Of a stretch of DNA of 64,000 nucleotides, positions 15,001-27,330 are shown one piece after another. Source of the stretch: Ascaris suum. Its lineage: Eukaryota > Nematoda > Chromadorea > Rhabditida > Ascarididae. The notes below the pieces were generated by a model. It was not told the origin of the DNA, ran no database searches, and was given only the letters and a program-made list of their open reading frames with translations. The position numbers were made by a program, and so were the translations under genes. Location of the stretch: assembly GCA_013433145.1 (NCBI GenBank), contig CM024188.1, positions 9,042,345-9,106,344 of the forward strand, given 5' to 3'. How positions within the stretch are numbered: the stretch's first letter is position 1; the number at the start of each line of letters is the position of its first letter.

Positions 15001-18000
15001 ATCATTTTTTGCTGTCAATTTTGCTCCAGCTCAGCCGAACTTGTACCACGATAAACGGCATTTTTTGTGCATTATTCGTGCAATTTGAGATTTATTCCAT
15101 GATCAATTGGAAGGGAATAATTAATCATTTTTTGCTGTCAATTTTGCTCCAGCTGAGCCGAACTTGTACCACGATAAACGGCATTTTTTGTGCATTATTC
15201 GTGCAATTTGAGATTTATTCCATGATCAATTGGAAGGGAATAATTAATCATTTTTTGCTGTCAATTTTGCTCCAGCTGAGCCGAACTTGTACCACGATAA
15301 ACGGCATTTTTTGTGCATTATTCGTGCAATTTGAGATTTATTCCATGATCAATTGGAAGGGAATAATTAATCATTTTTTGCTGTCAATTTTGCTCCAGCT
15401 GAGCCGAACTTGTACCACGATAAACGGCATTTTTTGTGCATTATTCGTGCAATTTGAGATTTATTCCATGATCAATTGGAAGGGAATAATTAATCATTTT
15501 TTGCTGTCAATTTTGCTCCAGCTGAGCCGAACTTGTACCACGATAAACGGCATTTTTTGTGCATTATTCGTGCAATTTGAGATTTATTCCATGATCAATT
15601 GGAAGGGAATAATTAATCATTTTTTGCTGTCAATTTTGCTCCAGCTGAGCCGAACTTGTACCACGATAAACGGCATTTTTTGTGCATTATTCGTGCAATT
15701 TGAGATTTATTCCATGATCAATTGGAAGGGAATAATTAATCATTTTTTGCTGTCAATTTTGCTCCAGCTGAGCCGAACTTGTACCACGATAAACGGCATT
15801 TTTTGTGCATTATTCGTGCAATTTGAGATTTATTCCATGATCAATTGGAAGGGAATAATTAATCATTTTTTGCTGTCAATTTTGCTCCAGCTGAGCCGAA
15901 CTTGTACCACGATAAACGGCATTTTTTGTGCATTATTCGTGCAATTTGAGATTTATTCCATGATCAATTGGAAGGGAATAATTAATCATTTTTTGCTGTC
16001 AATTTTGCTCCAGCTGAGCCGAACTTGTACCACGATAAACGGCATTTTTTGTGCATTATTCGTGCAATTTGAGATTTATTCCATGATCAATTGGAAGGGA
16101 ATAATTAATCATTTTTTGCTGTCAATTTTGCTCCAGCTGAGCCGAACTTGTACCACGATAAACGGCATTTTTTGTGCATTATTCGTGCAATTTGAGATTT
16201 ATTCCATGATCAATTGGAAGGGAATAATTAATCATTTTTTGCTGTCAATTTTGCTCCAGCTGAGCCGAACTTGTACCACGATAAACGGCATTTTTTGTGC
16301 ATTATTCGTGCAATTTGAGATTTATTCCATGATCAATTGGAAGGGAATAATTAATCATTTTTTGCTGTCAATTTTGCTCCAGCTGAGCCGAACTTGTACC
16401 ACGATAAACGGCATTTTTTGTGCATTATTCGTGCAATTTGAGATTTATTCCATGATCAATTGGAAGGGAATAATTAATCATTTTTTGCTGTCAATTTTGC
16501 TCCAGCTGAGCCGAACTTGTACCACGATAAACGGCATTTTTTGTGCATTATTCGTGCAATTTGAGATTTATTCCATGATCAATTGGAAGGGAATAATTAA
16601 TCATTTTTTGCTGTCAATTTTGCTCCAGCTGAGCCGAACTTGTACCACGATAAACGGCATTTTTTGTGCATTATTCGTGCAATTTGAGATTTATTCCATG
16701 ATCAATTGGAAGGGAATAATTAATCATTTTTTGCTGTCAATTTTGATCCAGCTGAGCCGAACTTGTACCACGATAAACGGCATTTTTTGTGCATTATTCG
16801 TGCAATTTGAGATTTATTCCATGATCAATTGGAAGGGAATAATTAATCATTTTTTGCTGTCAATTTTGCTCCAGCTGAGCCGAACTTGTACCACGATAAA
16901 CGGCATTTTTTGTGCATTATTCGTGCAATTTGAGATTTATTCCATGATCAATTGGAAGGGAATAATTAATCATTTTTTGCTGTCAATTTTGCTCCAGCTG
17001 AGCCGAACTTGTACCACGATAAACGGCATTTTTTGTGCATTATTCGTGCAATTTGAGATTTATTCCATGATCAATTGGAAGGGAATAATTAATCATTTTT
17101 TGCTGTCAATTTTGCTCCAGCTGAGCCGAACTTGTACCACGATAAACGGCATTTTTTGTGCATTATTCGTGCAATTTGAGATTTATTCCATGATCAATTG
17201 GAAGGGAATAATTAATCATTTTTTGCTGTCAATTTTGCTCCAGCTGAGCCGAACTTGTACCACGATAAACGGCATTTTTTGTGCATTATTCGTGCAATTT
17301 GAGATTTATTCCATGATCAATTGGAAGGGAATAATTAATCATTTTTTGCTGTCAATTTTGCTCCAGTTGAGCCGAACTTGTACCACGATAAACGGCATTT
17401 TTTGTGCATTATTCGTGCAATTTGAGATTTATTCCATGATCAATTGGAAGGGAATAATTAATCATTTTTTGCTGTCAATTTTGCTCCAGCTGAGCCGAAC
17501 TTGTACCACGATAAACGGCATTTTTTGTGCATTATTCGTGCAATTTGAGATTTATTCCATGATCAATTGGAAGGGAATAATTAATCATTTTTTGCTGTCA
17601 ATTTTGCTCCAGCTGAGCCGAACTTGTACCACGATAAACGGCATTTTTTGTGCATTATTCGTGCAATTTGAGATTTATTCCATGATCAATTGGAAGGGAA
17701 TAATTAATCATTTTTTGCTGTCAATTTTGCTCCAGCTGAGCCGAACTTGTACCACGATAAACGGCATTTTTTGTGCATTATTCGTGCAATTTGAGATTTA
17801 TTCCATGATCAATTGGAAGGGAATAATTAATCATTTTTTGCTGTCAATTTTGCTCCAGCTGAGCCGAACTTGTACCACGATAAACGGCATTTTTTGTGCA
17901 TTATTCGTGCAATTTGAGATTTATTCCATGATCAATTGGAAGGGAATAATTAATCATTTTTTGCTGTCAATTTTGCTCCAGCTGAGCCGAACTTGTACCA

Positions 18001-20030
18001 CGATAAACGGCATTTTTTGTGCATTATTCGTGCAATTTGAGATTTATTCCATGATCAATTGGAAGGGAATAATTAATCATTTTTTGCTGTCAATTTTGCT
18101 CCAGCTGAGCCGAACTTGTACCACGATAAACGGCATTTTTTGTGCATTATTCGTGCAATTTGAGATTTATTCCATGATCAATTGGAAGGGAATAATTAAT
18201 CATTTTTTGCTGTCAATTTTGCTCCAGCTGAGCCGAACTTGTACCACGATAAACGGCATTTTTTGTGCATTATTCGTGCAATTTGAGATTTATTCCATGA
18301 TCAATTGGAAGGGAATAATTAATCATTTTTTGCTGTCAATTTTGCTCCAGCTGAGCCGAACTTGTACCACGATAAACGGCATTTTTTGTGCATTATTCGT
18401 GCAATTTGAGATTTATTCCATGATCAATTGGAAGGGAATAATTAATCATTTTTTGCTGTCAATTTTGCTCCAGCTGAGCCGAACTTGTACCACGATAAAC
18501 GGCATTTTTTGTGCATTATTCGTGCAATTTGAGATTTATTCCATGATCAATTGGAAGGGAATAATTAATCATTTTTTGCTGTCAATTTTGCTCCAGCTGA
18601 GCCGAACTTGTACCACGATAAACGGCATTTTTTGTGCATTATTCGTGCAATTTGAGATTTATTCCATGATCAATTGGAAGGGAATAATTAATCATTTTTT
18701 GCTGTCAATTTTGCTCCAGCTGAGCCGAACTTGTACCACGATAAACGGCATTTTTTGTGCATTATTCGTGCAATTGAGATTTATTCCATGATCAATTGGA
18801 AGGGAATAATTAATCATTTTTTGCTGTCAATTTTGCTCCAGCTGAGCCGAACTTGTACCACGATAAACGGCATTTTTTGTGCATTATTCGTGCAATTTGA
18901 GATTTATTCCATGATCAATTGGAAGGGAATAATTAATCATTTTTTGCTGTCAATTTTGCTCCAGCTGAGCCGAACTTGTACCACGATAAACGGCATTTTT
19001 TGTGCATTATTCGTGCAATTTGAGATTTATTCCATGATCAATTGGAAGGGAATAATTAATCATTTTTTGCTGTCAATTTTGCTCCAGCTGAGCCGAACTT
19101 GTACCACGATAAACGGCATTTTTTGTGCATTATTCGTGCAATTTGAGATTTATTCCATGATCAATTGGAAGGGAATAATTAATCATTTTTTGCTGTCAAT
19201 TTTGCTCCAGCTGAGCCGAACTTGTACCACGATAAACGGCATTTTTTGTGCATTATTCGTGCAATTTGAGATTTATTCCATGATCAATTGGAAGGGAATA
19301 ATTAATCATTTTTTGCTGTCAATTTTGCTCCAGCTGAGCCGAACTTGTACCACGATAAACGGCATTTTTTGTGCATTATTCGTGCAATTTGAGATTTATT
19401 CCATGATCAATTGGAAGGGAATAATTAATCATTTTTTGCTGTCAATTTTGCTCCAGCTGAGCCGAACTTGTACCACGATAAACGGCATTTTTTGTGCATT
19501 ATTCGTGCAATTTGAGATTTATTCCATGATCAATTGGAAGGGAATAATTAATCATTTTTTGCTGTCAAGTTTTGCTCCAGCTGAGCCGAACTTGTACCAC
19601 GATAAACGGCATTTTTTGTGCATTATTCGTGCAATTTGAGATTTATTCCATGATCAATTGGAAGGGAATAATTAATCATTTTTTGCTGTCAATTTTGCTC
19701 CAGCTGAGCCGAACTTGTACCACGATAAACGGCATTTTTTGTGCATTATTCGTGCAATTTGAGATTTATTCCATGATCAATTGGAAGGGAATAATTAATC
19801 ATTTTTTGCTGTCAATTTTGCTCCAGCTGAGCCGAACTTGTACCACGATAAACGGCATTTTTTGTGCATTATTCGTGCAATTTGAGATTTATTCCATGAT
19901 CAATTGGAAGGGAATAATTAATCATTTTTTGCTGTCAATTTTGCTCCAGCTGAGCCGAACTTGTACCACGATAAACGGCATTTTTTGTGCATTATTCGTG
20001 CAATTTGAGATTTATTCCATGATCAATTGG
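1..20030. repeat. Homogeneous 123-bp tandem satellite array (about 163 monomers)
   Basis: Direct reading shows the same 123-bp unit repeated head to tail with almost no change, and it is already in mid-array at base 1. The monomer is about 36% G+C and contains the palindromes CAGCTG, TGATCA and CAATTG plus a T6 run. Most monomers are identical. Variants are scattered: CAGTTCAG for CAGCTGAG at about 9,986, 10,478, 11,216 and 14,783; CAGTTGAG at about 10,354, 12,076, 12,199, 13,675 and 17,366; and an A substitution near 16,746. Frame-changing indels occur near 4,453-4,470 (two small deletions), 14,811 (extra G), 18,774 (lost T) and 19,569 (extra G). The + strand frame is open through each 41-codon unit, giving repeated hydrophobic 41-residue peptides. 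I treat this as a by-product of 123 being divisible by three, not as protein genes. Confidence 0.98.
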
Positions 20031-22650
20031 AAGGACACTTTGCTCATTTTTTGCTGTCAATTTTGCTCCAGCTGAGCCGAACTTGTACCACGATAAACGG
20101 CATTTTTTTCTGCATTATTCGTGCAATTTGAGATTTATTCCATGATCAATTGGAAGGGAATAATTAATCATTTTTTGCTGTCAATTTTGCTCCAGCTGAG
20201 CCGAACTTGTACCACGATAAACGGCATTTTTTGTGCATTATTCGTGCAATTTGAGATTTATTCCATGATCAATTGGAAGGGAATAATTAATCATTTTTCA
20301 TCTGTCAATTTTGCTCCAGCTGAGCCGAACTTGTACCACGATAAACGGCATTTTTTCCGTGCATTATTCGTGCAATTTGAGATTTATTCCATGATCAATT
20401 GGAAGGGAATAATTAATCATTTTTTGCTGTCAATTTTGCTCCAGCTGAGCCGAACTTGTACCACGATAAACGGCATTTTTTGTGCATTATTCGTGCAATT
20501 TGAGATTTATTCCATGATCAATTGAAGGGAACAATTAATCATTTTTTGCTGTCAATTTTGCTCCAGCTGAGCCGAACTTGTACCACGATAAACGGCATTT
20601 TTTGTGCATTATTCGTGCAATTTGAGATTTATTCCATGATCAATTGGAAGGGAATAATTAATCATTTTTTGCTGTCAATTTTGCTCCAGCTGAGCCGAAC
20701 TTGTACCACGATAAACGGCATTTTTTGTGCATTATTCGTGCAATTTGAGATTTATTCCATGATCAATTAGAAGGGAATAATTAATCATTTTTTGCTGTCA
20801 ATTTTGCTCCAGCTGAGCCGAACTTGTACCACGATAAACGGCATTTTTTAGTGCATTATTCGTGCAATTTGAGATTTATTCCATGATCAATTGGAAGGGA
20901 ATAATTAATCATTTTTTGCTGTCAATTTTGCTCCAGCTGAGCCGAACTTGTACCACGATAAACGGCATTTTTTGTGCATTATTCGTGCAATTTGAGATTT
21001 ATTCCATGATCAATTGGAAGGGAATAATTAATCATTTTTTGCTGTCAATTTTGCTCCAGCTGAGCCGAACTTGTACCACGATAAACGGCATTTTTTGTGC
21101 ATTATTCGTGCAATTTGAGATTTATAATTCCATGATCAATTGGATATAATTAATCATTTTTTGCTGTCAATTTTGCTCCAGCTGAGCCGAACTTGTACCA
21201 CGATAAACGGCATTTTTTGTGCATTATTCGTGCAATTTGAGATTTATTCAATGATCAATATGGAAGGGAATAATCAATCATTTTTTACCGTCAATTTTGC
21301 TCCAGCTGAGCCGAACTTGTACCACGATAAACGGCATTTTTTGTGCATTATTCGTGCAATTTGAGATTTATTCCATGATCAATTGAAGGGAATAAAATCA
21401 TTTTTTGCTGTCAATTTTGAATTAGGGTCAAATTGTACCCTAATAAACAACTAATTTGGATTTTTATTAAGCGGTGCAAAATGATATTCAATGAATAATG
21501 TTGAATAATCTATCGTTTTTCATTGTCCACATTTAATCCATGAGCATGCACCAATAAGCATTTTTCGTGCATTATTCGTGCAATTACAGAACGATTCCAT
21601 GATCAATAGGGAAGGGAAACAATCATTTTTTGCTGTCAATTTTGCTCCAGCTGAGCCGAACTTGTACCACGATAAACGGCATTTTTTGTGCATATTCGTG
21701 CAATTTGAGATAATATTCCATGATCAATTGGAAGGGAATAATTAATCATTTTTTACTGTCAATTTGAATCAGCTCCAGCTGAGCCGAACTTGTACCACGA
21801 TAAACCCATTTTGAGTGCATTATTCGTGCAATTTGAGATTTATTCCATGATCAATTGGAAGGGAATAATTAATCATTTTTTGCTGTCAATTTTGCTCCAG
21901 CTGATTGAACTATGTACTGAAGAAAGATGATACGGCATTAAAGTGCATTATTCGTGCAATTTGAGATTTATTCCATGATCAATCGGAAGGGAATAATTAA
22001 TCATTTTTCCTGTCAATTTTGCTCCAGCTGAGCCGAACTTGTACCACGATAAACGGCATTTTTCGTGCATTATTCGTGCAATTTGAGATTTATTAAATCG
22101 ATCAACGGAAGGAACGATTAATCATTTTTATCCTGTCAATTTTGCTCCAGCTGAGCCGAACTTGTACCACGATAAACGGCATTTTTTGTGCATTATTCGT
22201 GCAATTTGAGATTTATTCATGATCAATTGGAAGGGAATAATTAATCATTTTTTGCTGTCAATTTTGCTCCAGAAAGCCGAACTTGTACCACGATAAACGG
22301 CATTTTTTGTGCATTATTCGTGCAATTTGAGATTTATTCCATGATCAATTAAGGGAATAAATAATCATTTTTTGCTTGTCAATTTCGGCTCCAGCTGAGC
22401 CGAACTTTGTACCACGATAAACTAAGTCGATGATTTTTCCTCCACAACAGTGCATTATTCGTGCAATTTGAGATTTTTCCATGATCAATTCAAGGGAATA
22501 ATTAATCATTTTTTTTGCGCCACCCACGTCATTTTTCTCCAGCTGAGCCGAACTTGTAAACCATTAGATTTTAGGCTATTTTTCAAAACAAATATCGTGC
22601 ATTATTCACCAGTGCAATTTGAGATTCCTGTCTCCATGATCACTTCATGC
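20031..22650. repeat. Degenerate edge of the 123-bp satellite array
   Basis: From about 20,031 the same monomer continues, but with a new change in nearly every copy. There is a replaced segment at 20,035-20,045, small insertions near 20,109, 20,298, 20,357 and 20,850, a shortened spacer near 21,143, and a block at about 21,415-21,640 with little resemblance to the monomer apart from its GTGCATTATTCGTGCAATT core. Between 22,380 and 22,650 only scattered pieces remain before unique sequence begins. Loss of identity towards the edge is the pattern expected where unequal exchange homogenises the interior but rarely reaches the flank. No separate gene is visible in this stretch. Confidence 0.95.
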
Positions 22651-22875
22651 TGGACAGAGAAAAAAATTAAAAAAAGAAAATGTGATCATAAGGCTCCTCT
22701 CATTTCGTAACTTTTGAGAAAATTTGTAGCCGAGGTGTTTTTGCAGCAAAAATGGTAAATTAAAAGAGTTAACCGGTTCCTTTCTTGCCGTGCAGCGCAA
22801 ACGAACATTAATGAAAGAGGAAACGTAATAATGGTTGATCAGTTCGGCTCGAAAACTAGAAAAAAGATATGAACA

Positions 22876-25603
22876 ATGGCTCGGGCTAAGGGAACGAACG
22901 CTTCATATCCGAATTTTTCTCAATATGTTTTGGAAGACTTTCTGGATTTGCCCCGTCTACGTACGCTACAAATCAGACGGCATAAGAACCGAAGGAGATG
23001 ACTCCTCTCGACCGTATTCGCGCTCTGATCGAAGATATGCGTCTCTGCTCACAGCGCACTCATCCTCGTCTTCTTCTGCACCTCTGTGAAGCACTCTCGA
23101 AGACCTTGCGATGTCTCGAATTGTTCTTCGTGGCAATTATTCCAGAAGCACTCCAACTTCAAGCGTAATTCATAACTGCTCAGATTTTTGCATCGGACTT
23201 GCTCAATCCAAAAATTCAAGTGGATGCAAGTGAGGTTGATCTCCCGCCAAACACAGGTGCATATTTGTATCAGTGAAGGACCGTTTCCGTTATGAAAGAG
23301 CACACCATAATGTCCTGAAAGTGGCGTTCCGGTCCTCCGCCTTGCCACGGTTGAGGAAAGCGGACCGCTTTCTTTGAAGATCTTGCTAGTGTTAGGGGCA
23401 GTGAACGCCTAAAGAGATTTTTCCCAAACGCATATAATGCTGCCATTGTTTTGCCTGCCTTCTTTCTTCTTCATCTTCGTTTTTTCTTCATCACGACAGC
23501 ATTACTAAATATGGAAAGATATCATGTCTTGTTGACCGGCAAGCGGCTTTACGATGGAGGCCTATGTGTCAGCCTCCAAAATTGCAATGATATACTGCAA
23601 ATTTCTCTGCCTAAGTTTCTAAGAAAGGTTTCGAGCAATTGCTGCATAGAGACGAATGCATTCTGCTAACAATATCAGCGATTGCAAAGGTGGAGAATCT
23701 GCCTCATGTCACACTTTCGAGGGCAATGCTTGCGGTAAGACCGAAAATCCATTCCACTGTATCAATTTAGTTTGATTGTGAATTTTATAAGAAACAGCAT
23801 GGGAAGTGGGCGACTCCACAGAAAGCTCAGCAGTTTGACGATTTAACCAACGCTTATGGTTTAACTTGGCTAGAATTTGGATGAGACATTACGATACAGG
23901 TAAAGGAAAAAAGACATCGAGTAGTTCAAGTACTGTAGAAGCGTACGCTTATATTGAGCATTATTCATAAAATCGCTAGTGACATATCTTTTTATGAATC
24001 CTTTCTTCATCCCAAAGCAAGTTTTATGCTATCGACTGATCACGGCAGATTGAACTCGACTTCATTTCCTTATTATGCAGTCAACACTAAATGAATTTCA
24101 TTGAACGCTCACCTAATGTATTTTGACGTAGTATAGGGGAAGAACAACATGCTATCGAAGGTTTTGGACCACAACGCCATGCTTACAAAATGAGTATGGA
24201 TAAGCATGCCGTTAACCCCTGAATAATTGCATTGAAACATTTTCAGCCCACTATAGCCGATGATGTCTGCAGGCTAGGGATATCAACGCCTCTGGAAGAA
24301 ATTGTTTTCAAAGCATTCAGTTTGAATGACCTGTCCAGACTCGTCAACCTCCATCATCCGCTTCATGTAAGTGTTCAAGATATGTCGGCGCGGAGCCGAG
24401 TCACTTAGTTCCTTCACACTGCTGCAGCCTTTCTACCGCATAAATATGACCGTTTCTGTTCTGGACCGCGTTGTAAACATGGTACTTAAGTTATACATGC
24501 GGCGCAGTTTAGAGGAACAAAGAAACTTTTCGCTTATTATATTTGTTCTCACCACACATTACAAATCTGCTCTTATCTGATATAATCGAACATTCTCGTT
24601 TTCCTCGAAGCGTTTTTCTTCGAAGACCTTTGAGAAACTCTGTAAAAACGACCGAGCAACCGGACATCCTGCGACCGAAGTGTCGCTTCTTTCTTTTGGA
24701 AGGGCAAAAAAAAGCATCCTGAAGAAGCAAAAACTCGGAGTCGTGCAGCTTGGAGCATTTTTTGTGCAAAAGCGACCCATCCTTTTAAGATATGGAGTAT
24801 TGTATTTGAAAGGTTGACAAGGATGCCGCATTTTCAGTGACCAAACTGAAATGGTCGAAGGACACTTTCAGGCTGTGCAAGTTACAATAACAGATTTGGT
24901 GAATGTTGGAACACGGTGGTATCCAATTTCCAGGAAAAGATCTGAACTGTTTGATGTATTTAACGATGAAAGAATTCAAGTGAGCTGATTCATCAGTGCA
25001 TCAACAGTATCACTGTTTTGCTAGATTTTCTCAGTTTCCAAGAAATTCGTTCTCAAAGAATTGCCGTGAGCCGTAGTGAACAGAAAAGGTAAGCGAGACA
25101 CCCAGGATGCACGTGATTTCTACTGCCGAAGAACACCACATCAAAACGATATTATCCAGAAAAACGTTCTGTTGTCAATTTCAATATCTTTAAACTCTCC
25201 ATCGAAATTTTTTATGGAACCAAGCATCAAGAGTCTTCATAATACTTGCTTAGTCTATTCCAACTTCACAAGCCTAAACGAATGCAGTTTCTACACATTC
25301 TACAGGAGAAATGCCAAAGAGTGGAACGCACAATTAAATTGCAGTTTGGTCGAGTAAGAGACCTCGCATCCCCAACGTTATGCATGAAGACAGGTCATGT
25401 CACGGTGTTCGGTCGTAAAGGTGTCATTCTTATGGAGAAAAATCCAGCTGGTGATTGTTGCGTTTTCATTTGCAATGGTCATATTTTATCTCGCAGTGAA
25501 TACCTCAAAATGCACTGTATTGCTATCATTTAGCCGAATAAAAGTTTTGCTGGGAATACAGAAGTCAATGGGATTTAAAACGAGAAATAATTGGAGTGAA
25601 TAG
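22876..25603 (+). CDS. Multi-exon protein gene or recent gene remnant, family not recognised
   Basis: Several coding-like segments sit between good splice motifs on the + strand. They are: an ATG frame at 22,876-22,998 followed by an overlapping frame at 22,998-23,168 (apparent frameshift); 23,500-23,627; 23,679-23,734 (CAG acceptor, GTAAGA donor); 23,771-23,884, ending at TGA; 24,247-24,366 (TTTTCAG acceptor, GTAAGT donor, 40 codons); 24,428-24,481, phase-compatible with the previous one; 24,838-24,979 (TTTTCAG acceptor, GTGAGC donor, 47 codons); 25,035-25,088; and 25,306-25,533 (CTACAG acceptor, 75 open codons, with AATAAA just after the stop). Leucine-rich stretches such as LPRLRTLQI and LPHVTLSRAML hint at an LRR/F-box-like protein, but this is weak. 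Not all phases agree, so the model may be two genes, have missing exons, or be a decaying copy. The start is uncertain. It lies directly beside the satellite edge. Confidence 0.5.
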
Positions 25604-27330
25604 CGGTGAAGAATGCAAACATCATCACACTCTTCACTACAACTTTAAGATCGTTGCATCCAGTTATGCGTTTCATATGGATACTGATACTTCGCAAAAT
25701 AAACTGTATCCATAGTTTTGTCAGCCAAACTCAGTATCAGCAATCATCTCTTAAATCATACTGTATCCCAGAATGCTACGTTTTACAACAGTCCACTGAA
25801 GCATACCATATTTTTCTGGCAGGTTTATACTTTAGCCGGCGGAGTATGATGCAATGGGGAATATGATGCAATACGGCGTAGTATATTTTAGGAACTGCTT
25901 GAACTGTAGCTAAAGTGCGAGTGACTTTGGAGATCGCTGGGAAAGGAATTGTATTCAAATAAAGGCAATAATTTCTTGCAGTACACCAGCATCTAGTACT
26001 GATACAGTTGCATCGCATTTTATGCGCTAACATACTCTCGAAATCGCTACCAGTGTAAAAAGTGGGCCATATCTCCTGAGAAACGTCTAACGTGTCCTGG
26101 ATATTAGGAAACAGAAAACACGAAAGTCCACGCACTATTACAGCACTTAAACATCCTACAGTGGAAGTTTATGGTACAAGACATGCGAATCTTTAAGCTT
26201 TTTTTTTTCTGAGATCTGAGAAAAGGCCTCCCAAACGATGGGATTCTGCACATTTCTCCGCCACCACAGGTTGCCATCTCCATTTAATTACGACTGATAT
26301 GAGATCGTGAAGAACGCATTTCATAAAATGCCTAACAAAATAACGTTAACGGCGGGCTTAAAAGATTCCTATTTAATGGAAAAGTACCGACACAATGGAG
26401 TGTGAGATGACTTGAGTCATATGGTTCCCGAAGTTCTGCAACCTCTGCCCAAGGTCGGTAAAGTAGCACGTGCAATATCGCTTCGAAAGAAACCTCCTTT
26501 TCATGTTCTTTCGAGTTGCCGCCACAACGATCTTCTGCCGTTTGCAACGTGTTGAAAATTATTTTCTGCTTAATCACAGCTGATTTGATAATATTGTTAA
26601 CCAACCTCTACTTCTGATCGATAACCGATACTGCGATCATTTTTTGCTTTTCGGGATTTGATTTTCGCTTCCCCTTTGGTTCTGCAACAGAAATTGAGTT
26701 TTTACCACAGCCCCTCTGTGAGATTCCTTATGCGGCAAGCGAGTTCGGGTGTTACCAAACGCCTTCGCTTTGCCACCCGGCAAATTTCTCGACGTTACTC
26801 AGCCTCAGGCATAATCTTGTTTACAATGGGCTGCTTTTGAATGCTCACAGACTGCCATCCCACCACAAGAACAGAATTTCTCAGTGAAACATTGGACCTT
26901 TAAACGATCATCTTGGTGCTTTTCATCCCCTCAGAGGAAAGGTCGGTGCAGGATGCACTATGCTACAGTATAAGAATTCTGGATATGCGATTGCAAAGCA
27001 ATTGTTACATAAGCGGAATTAAAATTGTTTGCAAAAGTACAGAGAATTTTGTATAGGGGAGGTTTAGATAGAAAAAGAGGCCTATCAGGAGTAGAGGGAC
27101 TGGTGAAAGAAGTACCCTCACAATATAGGCCAAATCACCGCACCACCCCACCGACCCTGCACAATTTTAGCTGGAGATCGTTGGGACATCTTTGAATGTG
27201 GTTACATCAACAATCAATTTCTCATACATCTATCTACTGACGAAAGTAGTTTGCATCTTTGCTCACATTTTCAAAACTAAACAGATTGCCTCTGTTCTTT
27301 CTAATGAACTCAAGAGACTGCATTTGTACT
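25604..27330. other. No supported gene
   Basis: This stretch separates the candidate gene at 22.9-25.6 kb from the old satellite. Open frames of 60-119 codons occur on both strands (for example about 25,776-26,135 on the - strand), but none has splice signals, a recognisable motif or an ATG context that makes it convincing. There is a T-run near 26,200. I see no RNA gene or mobile-element ends. Confidence 0.5.

Noticed and set aside
13..21364. Giant open frames of 1,481, 3,447, 1,319 and fewer residues over the satellite
   Set aside because: They consist only of the 41-codon satellite unit, with breaks wherever a monomer has an indel. No start context, splice signals or non-repeat domain is present.
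1..22650. CRISPR-like array
   Set aside because: Units are contiguous 123-bp repeats without variable spacers, and there are no cas genes. The genome is eukaryotic.
23049..23348. 99-codon frame on the - strand starting MARRRTGTPL
   Set aside because: It overlaps + strand segments with better splice context and shows no motif; treated as the complement of the candidate gene.
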